A stretch of 64,000 nucleotides of DNA. Source: Diphasiastrum complanatum (Eukaryota; Streptophyta; Lycopodiopsida; Lycopodiales; Lycopodiaceae). The stretch lies in NCBI GenBank assembly GCA_029204225.1, contig CM055111.1, positions 8,187,267-8,251,266 of the forward strand. Direction: 5' to 3'. Position 1 is the stretch's first letter. Each line of letters starts with the position of its first letter. The notes under the pieces are model-generated. The model ran no database searches, was not told the origin of the DNA, and was given only the letters and a program-made list of their open reading frames with translations. Both the position numbers and the translations under genes were made by a program. Positions 24,090 to 35,339 of this stretch are shown one piece after another.

Positions 24090-26100
24090 TCTCTACATCC
24101 TCTCCGATCTCAGCTTGCGAACTCATATTTTTGACTAATGGCTACACATAATCTGTATACACCCATGGACTAGATATCATAAATATACCCCTCAGGATCG
24201 GGCAAGCGTACTGACCATAACCGAAAGTGGGTTGCAAGCATCGTCTGAGGAGGCAACGCAATCGATGTTTAGTGACTAACTTGATCAAGCTTTGCCTCCA
24301 AAGGAGGACGACGATAGCAACCCAAAATGGGAAGAAATAGATGAACCTGCATGGACAGGCCCAATACACTACTCTCCCAGACCCAGACCACTAGATGTAG
24401 ATGCATCAATTTTTGGTAGTGAAAGTATTACACTCCTAGCTCCGATGACATTAATCAAGAGGAGTCATACGATATATAGAACCTATTCGAGAATCATAAG
24501 AATGTCGTGAGAAAGAAGAGTACATCGATAAACACCAACGAGGATGGGTACAAAAACTGTGTCCAAGAGACCTAAGAGTTAATAAATAATATACTCCATT
24601 GGAAAGAGGGCGTGCCAGGCTATGTCGAGAATGAAGGGGCTGAATCAAAATTCAGAGAGGAGATCGGGAATACTATACCTCCAATCATGGATATAAATAA
24701 CGGGAATGAACCCTATGATACGAGAAGGATATTTTAGGCTACAAATGCAAACCTTCCATTTCTACCATGTAACCGAAACATATACCAAAATCACTCACAT
24801 CAGTTGACAGATCTGAATAATTTAGCCTCCTATTCAGTATATCATGATAGACCTATAACATAAGGTGAATATCCAGATAACAAGGTCAATGTGGGGTAGT
24901 CGATATGATGACAGACTATACTCTTATCCTTGATTTTACTTATGGGATAAGGGAAAATAGGAAGTCTATGTTTTATTCATTTGTTCATTTTCCTACTTTG
25001 TTAATCTTGTTGTTTGGTGAATTTCTTTTCCATTCTGTATGTTATAAAAAATAAAAGAGGCAAATCAAAATTATTCCTAGAAATGATGTTTGTTGTTGTA
25101 TGCACGAACCCTTGTTGAAGTGCAGAAATATGATGATCCAGAAGTCAAAGTCATTTGCACCCACCACCCCTACACTTGCATCATAAAGCAACGACGTGAT
25201 TGGACCAACTGAATGCAACGTTGAATGAATGTATTCATATCCATACACTCCACATATACTCTAAGCTACATAGGGCATCATGCATTGTTGTAACGGGCCT
25301 ATGATTGATTGATATAGAAGCATATGGGGGGTTAAAGAGAGGAAAATTTGGGAACAAAAACAGTGCAACAGGGAGGGGAGTGATTCCTCTACCCGATTGA
25401 TAAGAAAACAGAAATATTGGCAAAGGGAAAAGGTTTTGAAATGGCAAGATGGGCTTGAAGGGCATGAAAAGCATGAAGAATGGCAAGCTTGCATTGTGAA
25501 GGGGGACCATTGGGTTTGGTTGATAAAGCTATGCTTGCACTCCTTGATTGTTGGATGCTAATGTATTGTTTAAAGACATGTGTTTAGGTTGAAAGGGAGA
25601 GAATTGAAGGTTGGGTTGTGTGAGAGAGAAGAGATATGAGAGGAGTGGGTTGTAAGGGCATTTGAGAGTGTGGCCTTTGCGAGGAGGGTGAGTGTTTTGC
25701 TTTTTGCTTTGTGTATTTGGTTGTGAATGAGTAGAAACATTGTCTTGCTATGAATGCTTGTGGTTTGCACATTGGCAAGCAAGGAGGAGGACCGTTGCCA
25801 CTCATGCACTTGACCAAGTGTCCCAATGAGCATATGACACATGTCTCGTTGATTTGTCAACTCCTACTTTTTAGGAGGTCAGTCCAGCAGCCTCTAAATT
25901 AAGACCAGTACCCTATACCATAAATATAAGCAGGACAACAGGCTATCAAAAACCTACTATTTACATTTTCTTACAAAACACCATAGGTTGGAGTAAGCCA
26001 TTTTAATATTTACAATTTACAAGTCCAAGTGTTCACACTGAGGCAAGAATATAAGTTCCCCCCCACCTTCCATACTGCTACTGCTATGCAATAGCAGCTT
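24090..26100. other. Region of unrecognised content
   Basis: About 2 kb with no family I can name. A plus-strand stretch (about 24,180-24,510) reads 'PKEDDDSNPKWEEIDEPAWT' with a stop just upstream, and looks like a decayed acidic protein, possibly another mobile-element gag-type product. The remainder (24,520-26,100) has many stops in every frame. Around 26,085-26,135 there is a local repeat, 'gctgctacatag'. Confidence 0.35.
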
Positions 26101-26778
26101 GTTGATGCTGCTACATAGATGCTGCTACATAGCAGCCCTCTGAGACTGAGCGCTCCGGTTTTGCCCCAATCACTCCTAACCCTTTGCTAGACGCAAAATT
26201 TACAACAGTTCTAAGGTCGGAGATTGATTCATTCCTATTTGGCAGCTTATGGAGAAATTCAGGAAAGAATTCAAGGGATTGAGAAGTGAAGAGGGGCTTC
26301 TTACAAAGTCACTGAAGAAGCTTATAACATAGAACGGCCCTATGGAGGAAAAAGTCAATCTCTTGAAAGCAAAATTCTTTGTTTACAAGAGAAGCAGGGC
26401 TCCCCATCTCAAACTACAACAAAGATTCAAGAACTGGAGTCCAAGATCACTCATCAAGGAAACCCTCTCTTTGGCAACAATGTTGAAAATAGGTAGTAAG
26501 CTAGGTGCCCCCATTTCATCCGTTATTCCAGCTACTCTTTACCATGAAAAGTCTTGAGCACATAAATCTCTCAACATTAGAGTGTGCGACATTACAGACA
26601 ACCAAAATGCACATGAAGAGGCAAAGCATTTCCTTGAGACTACACTAATACCGAAGTTTTAAATTCAGCTTGGAGAACCATGAGGGATAATGCCACCTTG
26701 CTAATTTGCTTTGATTAACTTGATACTCGTAGGGAAGCCTTACGATGCTGAGCCAAACTACATGGCACTCATATCTAC

Positions 26779-27633
26779 ATGAATGATGACCTTAACTATA
26801 TCCAAGTGGAAGAAAGGAATAAAGCCTTCCAAGTGGTTAAGACATCGGGTAGACGAGTGATTCTTTTGGCTAGGTCCGATATGTTGATCATGTATCCAAC
26901 AACTCCCAAAAATAGGGAGTCGGGGCCCCACCCACACCGCCTACAAATTGGGGTGTGGAATTGTAATGGCATCCATTCATTGTCGGCAGTTGGAGATTTT
27001 ACAAGTTTTATTGTGGGGAGAGATTTGTTGTTCTTTATGGAGACGCATGAGAGCCAGGAGAGAGGTCTTCCTACCTTTCCGAGATACAGATGGGATTCAG
27101 TATACATGCCCGAGACTGGATCCATGACCGGGAGAGGCTCAGGTGGAGTTGCTTGCTTATACATGGAGTCCTTGCATCCTATCATGGAGTTCGTTAGACA
27201 TGGTGAGCATGCACGTCATATTTGGCTCTATATTGATAGACACGGCATCGGCTTGAACAAAGACCTATTCATTGCAGCCTGTTACTTTCCTTCAACCTTT
27301 GCTGATAGTACTGGTTCACCTTCTTTGGATCTTTCTATGGATGTTGTCAAATATGTAGAGTGCAAACATATATTTCTCACTAGTGATTTCAATGCCAAGA
27401 CAACCTCACGACAATTGGATTTCCATGATATTATTGATCATCTTCGCTTACGGGTCCTTGATAGAGACGACTTAGGAGTTATCAGGACATTTGACGAGAG
27501 TTTGGGACCTATTAATACATATGGAGAATACTTTCTGCAGCTAGGAGAAGCTCATGAGTACAATGGCCTATCTTGCTGGCCTCTATGTAGACCGCTCTAT
27601 CAAGAGTCTCTTTCCCACACGAAAATCCATTAG
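26779..27633 (+). pseudogene. LINE (non-LTR retrotransposon) endonuclease fragment
   Basis: An open frame of 284 codons with the endonuclease/exonuclease/phosphatase fold. Its marks are 'QIGVWNCNGI' (first metal-binding Asn), 'FFMETHES' (Glu), 'GRGSGGVACLYM', 'IAACYFPS' and 'IFLTSDFNAKT' (the usual G-D-F-N-A motif with Ser for Gly). This is the N-terminal part of LINE ORF2. Upstream (26,300-26,780) are remnants that may be ORF1 or the start of ORF2. Reverse transcriptase is absent: the sequence shifts frame near 27,560 and stops at the LTR at 27,767. The fragment is dead, but its endonuclease frame is unusually well preserved. Confidence 0.8.
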
Positions 27634-27766
27634 AGTCACAACCTCCTTCGTCACCACTTCCCTCCACACTGCTGCTCTCTGGCCTTCCCTTCCAAACCTC
27701 ATAAAAACAAAAAGTCCACTTTCTCTAGAAACCCATACCCTATGGGACATCAAGCTCACTATATGA

Positions 27767-28253
27767 TGTGAGGGACGTGACTTCCAAGTTGCATCTCAAA
27801 AGAAAATTCTTCACACTCAAGATGTCGAATTGTAAGGCCAATAGCCTTCTCCAAGAACACGATAGAGGGAGAAAGTTAGGAAGCAAAGGGAAAAACTGGA
27901 ACTGAGTAGCTCAACCCTCCTCCCACACACTCTTAGTCCCAAAGGGCTGGGTACGTACCTAGTTGGCCACTCCATGCGCTTGCCACTTAGCACTTGCTAA
28001 CCCGGGCTCGCCCACATGGCTAGGTAGTCACCTGTACCCCCTAAACCCTCAGACCCCACTGGGCCAATTACTAGACTCGGGATACTACGTGACCTTAATT
28101 GTGTACCTGACCCCTCGGCTACCAATATAACTGGTAGCACTGCGGGTCCACTAGCCACTTCCCTTGGAACCCTCCTATCCGGTAATTACAACGGGTTGGG
28201 TCCCACCTAGCATGGAAGGCTACTCCTTACGGTACTAATGATGCCCTAACACA
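27767..28253 (-). mobile_element. Chromovirus (Ty3/gypsy) 3' LTR
   Basis: On the minus strand the LTR begins TGTGTTAGGGCATC just after the purine tract 'gggggaag' (28,254-28,262) and ends CCCTCACA, so the ends are TGTG..CACA. Length is about 487 bp. It directly follows the integrase-chromodomain remnant at 28,254-29,340 and interrupts or abuts the LINE fragment. No matching second LTR of this type was found. Confidence 0.75.
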
Positions 28254-29340
28254 CTTCCCCCGGGCACCTGTAAAAGCTCTCGTCCTCAAAAGTTGCTTCT
28301 TCGGCAAGGAAGGTAGGATATCTTTTATGAAGAACATCGGCTCACTCCCAGGTAGCCTCCTCGGTAGTCTGATCCTTCCACTTCACGAGATACTCCTTGC
28401 AGATCGTATGCCTCAACCTACGTCCCCGTGTATCTTGAATTTCTTCTGACTCATGTGGCAAAGACCTAAATTCCTTGAAGGGTTATTGGTGGGAAATCAC
28501 TTGATCTCCATCCTTGAACACTCTCTTCAGTCTACTGACATGGAACATTTGGTGAACCTTGGACCCTTCTGGCAAAGCCAGTTTATAAGTCGAGCTTCCA
28601 ACACTCTTTAGTACCACAAATGGTCCACAATATCTAGGAGATACGTTCGAACACTTACCTGTCCACAGAGTTTCAGATTTCTCTAGAACTTGCAAATAAA
28701 CTTCATCTCCTTCCTTAAAGGCTACTACCCTACGAGTTTTATTTGCATAATGTCGAGATCACACTTGCACCTGTTGGACATTCTCTTTAGCAACCTTTAA
28801 CATCCAACATGTCTTGGAGAAAATCCTTGACAGTTTGTATCTGCTCTCTCTCGAGTCCCACTGCCATTGGGGCTCGAGGTTGATACCCGTACATCAACAT
28901 GAATGCACTATACCAGGTGGTATCATGCTTCAAGCTATTATAGACAAACTCCAACAACGGAAGATATTCTTCCTAGTTAGACTGTTTGCTACTCACATAA
29001 GCTCTCAACAAATATTCTAGGACTTGGTTGACTCTTTCTGTTTGACCATCCGTCTGTGAGTGGTCAGAAGTACCCCTTTATAGCTTAGTTCCTAGCTTAA
29101 GAAACACCTCTTGCCAAAAATTGATGGTAAACTTAGGATCTCTATCACTAACGATACTTGACGGAAGTCCATAGAGCCTATAAATATTTTCGATGAAGAG
29201 CCTGTGGCTAACTGAAGCGCCCTCACTGTAGTCTTAGTTGGGATAAACCTAACCATTTTAGTCAACCTGTCCACAATTACTAATAGAATCCCCATCGTCG
29301 TGCCGGTCATTGCTAAAGCACAAGCAGGTGACAAACGCTA
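28254..29340 (-). pseudogene. Chromovirus integrase and chromodomain remnant (I)
   Basis: The minus strand reads 'VIVDRLTKMVRFIPTKTTVR' (catalytic core start, 29,334 onward), then 'TDGQTERVNQVLEYLL' (about 29,050), then the C-terminal SH3-like part 'SPRYCGPFVVLKSV..HQMFHVSRLKRVF' (28,640-28,500). It ends in a chromodomain with 'CKEYLVKWKDQTTEEATWE' (about 28,400-28,350) that is cut by a TGA right after WE. Many frame shifts. The chromodomain places it in the chromovirus branch of Ty3/gypsy. Such integrases use the chromodomain to target chromatin marks. Confidence 0.85.
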
Positions 29341-29499
29341 TGTTACCGCCCAACCATAGAGGTACTACCACCTCACTCCCGTGCACTGGAGCTATAGACC
29401 ACCATCAAGCAAGCTCAGATCTCCTGTAAGCCATGGTGTCCCATAAGACCAAGCATTACCCTCGACCCTCGCCTACCTACATCCTGAGGCCTAGATAAT

Positions 29500-29731
29500 C
29501 GTCCCGACCTGACCAACAGTGGAAGAGCTCTTCATTCTCCAGGAGAGAATGAATACCAAGCTTACCTTACAATCCCTAAGGATTCGAAGGTACTTTGGAC
29601 GGGAAAATGTCATAAGCTTTCTCCTCATTACACGTTGGAAGGGCAAGTCAGATGATGAGGACACTTGGAAGAGAGAAGACTATTTAAGATTGAACTTCCC
29701 TGGTTTGCTCCCATTAGGAGGAGACTCTTAA
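29500..29731 (+). pseudogene. Chromovirus 3' coding end (II), opposite strand
   Basis: The plus-strand frame ends '..SFLLITRWKGKSDDEDTWKR' then 'EDYLRLNFPG' and stops at TAA 29,729-29,731. The 'RWKGKSDDEDTWK' core is the aromatic-cage end of a chromodomain. It lies immediately before a polypurine tract and LTR, as in chromoviruses. It is opposite in strand to the surrounding elements, so it is an independent insertion or an inversion. Confidence 0.65.
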
Positions 29732-29743
29732 AGGGGGAGGGAA
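29730..29743 (+). promoter_or_regulatory. Polypurine tract of chromovirus II
   Basis: aaagggggagggaa between the stop codon and the LTR start TGTTACG. This is the usual primer site for plus-strand DNA synthesis. Confidence 0.7.
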
Positions 29744-29990
29744 TGTTACGTACCCATAAGGGCACACAACATGCAACATGAGATGACGGTCTCTTTATGG
29801 GATGGAACGTTGATCTGGAGCTATAGGTCTTTTGGGTGCCACGTGTCAATGTCTTATTGGCTCGTAGTGACTCGTTGTTATGGACCTACGCCAGTGTGCA
29901 CACACCCAGGTTCTGACCTCAATTTCTCGAGGTGAGCAACCGCGGTTAGCATAAAGCTGAGCTCTATCCTAAGCGGTTTTCATGCTTTCC
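29744..29990 (+). mobile_element. Start of chromovirus II 3' LTR
   Basis: TGTTACGTACCCATAAGG begins directly after the polypurine tract. The far end was not located; the sequence runs into the end of element III near 29,990. The element is therefore represented only by its 3' end. Confidence 0.5.
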
Positions 29991-29999
29991 TTGGCCACT

Positions 30000-30784
30000 A
30001 GCAGAATTTATTGCATATCTTGCAGGAAATCTACTACAACTTGCACCTTGAGACCTTTGAGTCTGACCGAAACTAGAGAACGTAGCTTAAAGCCATACAT
30101 CAACATAACGGACTGAATCTGATGGCAGACTGCTTGGCATTACACGAACTCAACCATTGGGAGATACTTTTCTCAATCAGACTGTCGGTGAGAAACATAT
30201 CCTCTAAGCATATCTTCCAATGTCTGGTTGACATGTTCTGTCTGCCCATCAGATCCTGGGTGATCCGAAGAACTAAGACTAAGGGTTGTTTCAAGTTTTT
30301 CAAAAACTGCTTGCCAGAACTTGTCAGTGAACTTGGAGTCTCAATCAGTAACAGTATCATTTGGAAAACCATAAAATCTGAACAACTTTTCAACGAAAAG
30401 CTGGGCTAGTTCAGATGCCTTGACAGTTAATTTAGTTGGTATAAATTGCGCCATCTTGGTTAGCCTGTCAACCACCACCCAAATGGCATCGTGATCACTC
30501 CAGGTTTTAGGGAGTCCAACCACAAAATCCATTGAAATACTTTCCCATTTTTTGGTGGGAATGTCCAAGGGATGTAGAAGACCCGCAACTTTGAGTCTTT
30601 TTGCTTTGTTTTGCTGGCATTGTTCACAACCTTGAATGTATGCCTCGACATGACCTTTCATCTTAGGCCAGAAGAAATTCTGCCTAACAAGGTCAAGCGT
30701 CCTCTGTATGCCTGGGTGACTAGCACCAGGGTTGTCATGACACTGCTGTAGGATTTGGGCCTGCAAGTCTTCCCTATCTGGCAC
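30000..30784 (-). pseudogene. Chromovirus III integrase
   Basis: The 30,784-30,341 frame begins in the HHCC zinc finger (H..H in 'HDNPGASHPG', C..C in 'GCEQCQQNK') and continues through 'SMDFVVGLPK' (catalytic Asp), 'DRLTKMAQFIPTKLTVKASE' and 'FYGFPNDTVTD' (second Asp). The final part continues in shifted frames at 30,393-30,100, where 'GSDGQTEHVNQTLEDMLRG' can be followed. The C-terminal region is lost. Likely once functional; now broken by a stop after 'TVTD'. Confidence 0.88.
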
Positions 30785-30849
30785 AAAAGCCTTTCCCTTT
30801 CAGAAAAGCAAGCCATTTCTTATGGAATAGTCTTCAAGTATCTTATCAT

Positions 30850-32350
30850 TTCAGGATTGCTTGGGATCCTGCATCCCAAGGTCATCACTAGATCTAGAAT
30901 CTCCTATCAGGACATCTAGCCAAATGCTATCGAAAAAGCTATCGGTTCGACAAAGATCCCGTAGTGAAAGATACAAATCAGATTGGATCTCAGCAAAGCA
31001 TAATTGATTAATCTCTCCAATCCGACTCAAGGCATCAGCAACATAGCTCAATGTACCTTTATGATACTTAATGTCGAACACAAACTCCTGAAATCCGACC
31101 ATCTAGCCTTACGGCCACGAAGGTCCTTGGCATCACAAATGTACTCAAGGGATTGGTGATCAGTCATCACCGTAAATCTGGCACCATAAAGATAATGCCT
31201 CCAGATTTTTAATGAGTGAATGACTGCAAAAAGCTCCTTCTCATAGTTAGAATACCTTGTTTGAGCAGGATCCAACTTCTTGCTTTCAAAACCAGCTGGT
31301 CTACCATCCCGATGAGGGACCGCTCCTACAGCAAAGTCACTAGCATCCGTATCAACCACAAAGGGTCGGTTAGGATCGACAATGTGTAAAATTGGAGTCG
31401 TAGAAACACAGTTCTTGAGAGCCTCAAAACTCTCATTCATTTCATTAGCCCATGTTATCAATGCACTTTTTCTACAGCTACATTTTTTCTTCACCCCCTT
31501 AAGAACGTTCGTCAAGGGCAATGCTATTAAGGCATCGTCCAAAATGAACCTGTGAAAAATTCCTATGAAGCCCAAAAAGAATTTCACATCACGAATTATC
31601 TGAGGTCTCGGCCATTCTCGTACCTTACGGACTTTGTCATAATCGATTTCAAGATCTTTATCAAATATGACATGGCCCAGGTATTTGAGTTTAGTTTGGA
31701 AGAACTCACATTTCAACTCCTTAGCATAGAGCTTTTCTTGCCTTAGAAGATCCAAACAATAGAAGATGCTCTTCAAGCTCCTCAAGGGTCCGGACTATAG
31801 ATTAAAATTTTGTCCAAATACACCGCCACAAACTTTTCTTGATTTGGACGAAGAATATCGTTTATCATCTGCTGGAAAGTGGCAGGCGCATTCATGAGTC
31901 TAAAAGGTAACACTAAAAACTCATAATGGCCATACCTGGATCGAAATCTAGTCTTAGGAACATCTTCGTTCCTAATCCTTATCTGATGGTAACTTGATCT
32001 AAGATCAATCTTGGAGAAATACTTAGCTCCATTCAGACGATAAATAAGGGAAATCTGTTCTTGATGGTTAAATCATTTAACTTTTAAATGTCACCACACA
32101 AACGTGTGCCTCCATCCTTTTTACTAACTAAAAGGATTGGTGCTCCCTAAGGGGACTCATTAGGCCGAATATGGCCCATCCTAAGGAGTTCTTGCAACTG
32201 CTTATTCTTCCTTGATGCTAACCCTATATGGAAAAAGAGATACAGATTGGCTTCCAGGAAGCAACTCAATCTGATGGTCAACACTCCTTTGGGGAGGTAG
32301 GCCATAAGAAAAAACATCGTTATATTCTTGCCTAAGCTTGTTAAATATTA
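30850..32350 (-). pseudogene. Chromovirus III reverse transcriptase and RNase H
   Basis: The RT palm is visible around 31,960-31,800 ('[20 protein letters not shown]'), with the active site reading Y-L-D-K instead of Y-L-D-D. The AAA codon for the lost Asp is at 31,809-31,811. The open frame 31,785-31,048 holds the RT thumb ('LKYLGHVIFDKDLEID') and RNase H ('VVDTDASDFAVGAV', 'YEKELFAVIHSLKIWRHYLY', 'VMTDHQSLEYI'). The 5' part (32,100-32,350) is interrupted by stops. The missing catalytic Asp would abolish polymerase activity even without the stops. Confidence 0.9.
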
Positions 32351-32369
32351 TTCCTTCAAGTGAAATAAC

Positions 32370-33320
32370 ACTTCAGAGATTATTTAAAGGCACATTCAAA
32401 GGCAAATGCGATAATTCAATATTTAGAATCTGGACTGCATGGTCATCCACATAAATCTCATCTTTCAAGAAACAAAGATAAACTTTATTACCAGAATCTT
32501 TCAAATATTCAACAACTTCTAAAGCAAAAACCATAGGATCAAAAGGCCTATTTACATCGCCTCTTAGCTCAAACAACGAGCCCTTATACAAAAAAGAAAT
32601 ATTATGAGTAACATAATACTTTCTTAAAGACTCATTTTTAGAATAAAACCATTCTTTTCTTAAGATTATGTCTACGCTATCCAAATTCATGATATGACAA
32701 TCTAGCGTTTCAACATAATCCTGAATCTAAAGCGGCAGCTGAGGAACATCCCAAGCTTGCCGATCTTCCCCTGACGCCATTTTCACCACATACAAGTGAT
32801 TACTTGGTGCGGTAGCCGCCTTGATCTTCTGCACCAGCTTAGCATTTATGAAGTTATGTGTGGAACCATCATCAAAAAGAACAGTCACAGTTTGGCATCC
32901 TACGACTCCATTCATATGAATGAGATCGTGGGGGCCAAAAATAGTTGTATTGAAGGATAAGTCAACAAAAGAAATATTAGAATTACCTGGCGCTTTAAAG
33001 GATTTAGGTTGCCTGCCAGATTTCTTTTGCTTTTTCTTTGGACAATGTTTTGGCAAAGGCCCCTTCTCCATACAGGAAAAGCACAAGTCGCTAGTTCTCG
33101 CGTTGTCAAAATCCGCGCGATCCAACTTGACGCGCTTTTTCCCGCCTTGGGAATCGGTGTCCGTCTTGTCTCTGCCCTGCTTCTTGAAAAATTTCTTTTG
33201 TTTTTGTTCAGCCTTGGGCATACTTTGCTCCTTGCGAGAGGCAAAATTGGCGTCATTGAAGATTTTTGCAAAACCAACTGCATCCTCGATAGTTTGTGGT
33301 TGGTTATGCTACACTTCTAG
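32370..33320 (-). pseudogene. Chromovirus III zinc knuckle and protease
   Basis: The frame 33,221-32,727 has a knuckle C-x2-C-x4-P-x4-C (CFSCMEKGPLPKHC), in which Pro stands where the metal-binding His should be. A retropepsin motif 'VLFDDGSTHNFI' follows (about 32,875). The frame 32,690-32,373 continues the protease/RT linker ('NLDSVDIILRKEWF', usually 'D-x-I-L-G-x-x-W'). Damaged by substitution and frame breaks. Confidence 0.82.
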
Positions 33321-33558
33321 TTGAAATTCTTTCGAAAGCCCCAATATAAAGTGTAGTTTAACCATGATAGGATCGATTCGCAAAGTGAATTGGGGCAAAA
33401 TCTCCTAGAATGCTTGGATATAAGGATCTAACGGTCTAGTACCCATCTGCACGGTGGTGAAACGCCGCCAATGCTCAAAGTCATCCAACACCGAAAGCAA
33501 AGTCGTTTTAAAGGCTTCTTGAAAGGCATCCATGTAGAAGGGTCACTAGCCCTCTCCT

Positions 33559-33909
33559 TCAGATCACCTTGCCGCGTAAAAACATGAGAGCAGAAGCGAT
33601 CTTTGTACTATCAGGCACATCGTGCATGGAAAAATGACTATTCCACCGATCAAGCCATGACAATACCACATTGGGAAGCCAGACCTTCTTTTCACCTGAA
33701 AAGAATTCCGGATTAAACATTGGATCAACACTAGTGGACTGCGAGTGCGTCGAAGAATGCCACTCTTGCTCGGTCGCGGCATGCTTGGCTTGCATGTCCA
33801 AGATTTGGTTTTGTAGCAAGTTCAAAGCCTGAACAAGCTGATTAGTATCTACATCAGGAGGAGGTGGTGGTGAAGACGGTCCTTCACCCAAGGGCATAGC
33901 AAGATCCAT
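33559..33909 (-). pseudogene. Chromovirus III gag N-terminus
   Basis: ATG at 33,909 opens 'MDLAMPLGEGPSS', followed by a proline run, a coiled coil ('LVQALNLLQNQILDMQAKH') and the capsid-like start 'FNPEFFSGEKKVWLPNVVLS' with 'WLDRW'. The region down to 33,320 continues the gag domain in a broken frame. The 'F-S-G-E' and 'W-L..' arrangement is typical of plant Ty3/gypsy gag. Confidence 0.75.
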
Positions 33910-34506
33910 GGGGCGCTGAGGAAGGAGACAAAGAAAAAACGACAAGAGCTTTGCAACAAAATGGCTTAGAGAGCTTGAGAGAACTACTCAAGGAGACTAG
34001 GCCACAGTTAAGCACCTCATTGATGGAAATGGAGCCTTTACCCCCCATCCCCCTCCTTTTCCTTCCTGAAAAGCGTTGCTGGGTGGTGGGCCTACCCCCC
34101 CAAGCCAAGGAACAAGAAGCATGAAAGTAGAGTGAGAGTGTGGCAATGAATCAACCACAAATGTGAGTAGTAGGGTGAGTTTGGCCTCCTTACATAGAGC
34201 CTAGAACTGCCTGTGCACATAGACATGCAAGGTCCTAACTCCCCTATACATAGATTCATCTAGAATAGAGTCTCTATGCATGGATCCTCTATTCATAGAA
34301 TTGTTATTGATAACTCTACACATGCATACACTGTCTCATACCTTGTACTAACTCCATTTAGTGTGTTTTGGGCCTCACAAGGATATTAGTTACTTCTGGG
34401 TCACGTCCAGTATGACGTGGCATACCTAACAGCTTGATTCATTGGAGTGCTGTGTATCCAAGACTAGGAGTATACCGAATCCTATGTACTGGTCATGGAC
34501 ATAACA
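33910..34506 (-). mobile_element. Chromovirus LTR and leader between two partial elements
   Basis: On the minus strand the LTR starts TGTTATGTCC at 34,506, immediately after a polypurine tract and the chromodomain of another copy, and runs toward gag of element III at 33,909. The LTR 3' border and primer-binding site could not be fixed. The order chromodomain-PPT-LTR-gag again means one LTR shared by two partial elements in series. Confidence 0.6.
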
Positions 34507-34519
34507 TTTTTCCCCCCTT
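34507..34519 (-). promoter_or_regulatory. Polypurine tract
   Basis: The minus strand reads aaggggggaaaaa, directly before the LTR start TGTTAT and after the chromodomain stop at 34,535-34,537. Confidence 0.7.
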
Positions 34520-34534
34520 GAACTACTCATGTCC

Positions 34535-34690
34535 TCAAAAGTTGAACTTAGGAAAATTCTTCTCTATGCTATCAACTCTCTCCCATGAATCATCGTCCTC
34601 AGTACAATCTTTCCACCGAATTAGGCACTCAGAGATAGAATGATTTCTCAATTGTTTATCTCTGGTTCTAGCACTTTCTCAAGTTCCAAA
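34535..34690 (-). pseudogene. Chromodomain end of a further chromovirus (IV)
   Basis: The minus strand reads 'WPLELEKVLEPEINN', a stop, then 'SECLIRWKDCTEDDDSWER' followed by 'VDSIEKNFPKF' and a TGA. This is a chromodomain followed at once by the polypurine tract. Integrase is missing upstream, where an unrelated coding-like segment begins near 34,700. Confidence 0.7.
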
Positions 34691-34699
34691 GGCCAGATT

Positions 34700-35138
34700 T
34701 TTTCCGCAAGACTTCCTCTTTGCTATTCTCTATGCTCTCCCTTGCGCAGGATATCTTCGAACTAATACTCCTATACGTATGCTTCCAATTTGAAACAGTG
34801 TGAAGGTTTGATTTAACCCCTTGTTGAGACAAGCATTTGCTTTCTTTCGCAAGAGTTCGTACCCCATTAAATTTCTCTGCAAGCCAGCTTCCATAACCGG
34901 TTCTTGAAGCTGACAATTGGGCAATTAGTGCTGATGCATAGTCCCCTGTGGATGTAGCAGCAGGATAATATTGTCCGCTAAATCGTCTGAGCAGGAAAGA
35001 ATTGGCTATTTTTGCAGCTTCAGCACTAAACTCATCCTTAATACCTCTGTAAGGAAACAATCGGTCTAGGCAAATTCCCCGCTTCCCTATGTTCTGTTGT
35101 AAATTCCTGCTAGCATGCCGATGCTGCTGTTCCTGCAA
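34700..35138 (-). CDS. Unrecognised exon-like ORF
   Basis: An open minus-strand frame of more than 140 codons ('AAKIANSFLLRRFSGQYYP', 'SALIAQLSASRTGYGSWL'). It opens at a possible splice acceptor (ctgattgcag, about 35,133-35,142) and is rich in Arg, Ser and Ala with few acidic residues, like an organelle-targeting presequence. I do not recognise the protein. It is cut on its 3' side by the chromodomain fragment. It may be a host gene 5' part broken by retroelement insertion, or a captured exon. Confidence 0.35.
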
Positions 35139-35323
35139 TCAGAGCGAAAGCGAGATGGGCTGACTAGCTGCCCAATAACCCTTCTTTGCCTACACATTTT
35201 CTGCATTTTCTGATTACAACAGCAGCAGCAACAACGAAGACCGCAAATTAACTAACTGCTCATCGCCAGCATCAGCTGCGTCGATCCTCACCTGGATTTG
35301 GTGCATTATCCCGGCACCTGGCC

Positions 35324-35333
35324 CTTATAAATA
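35324..35333. promoter_or_regulatory. TATA-box-like element
   Basis: The plus strand reads cttataaata. Either strand could use it: TATAAATA on plus, TATTTATAAG on minus, about 185 bp upstream of the exon-like ORF. No other promoter evidence. Confidence 0.3.
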
Positions 35334-35339
35334 CCACCC

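Noticed and set aside
24180-24720. Possible additional mobile-element or virus-like protein
   Set aside because: Only an acidic stretch and scattered phrases remain, with many stops. I could not name a family, so it is listed only as unrecognised content.
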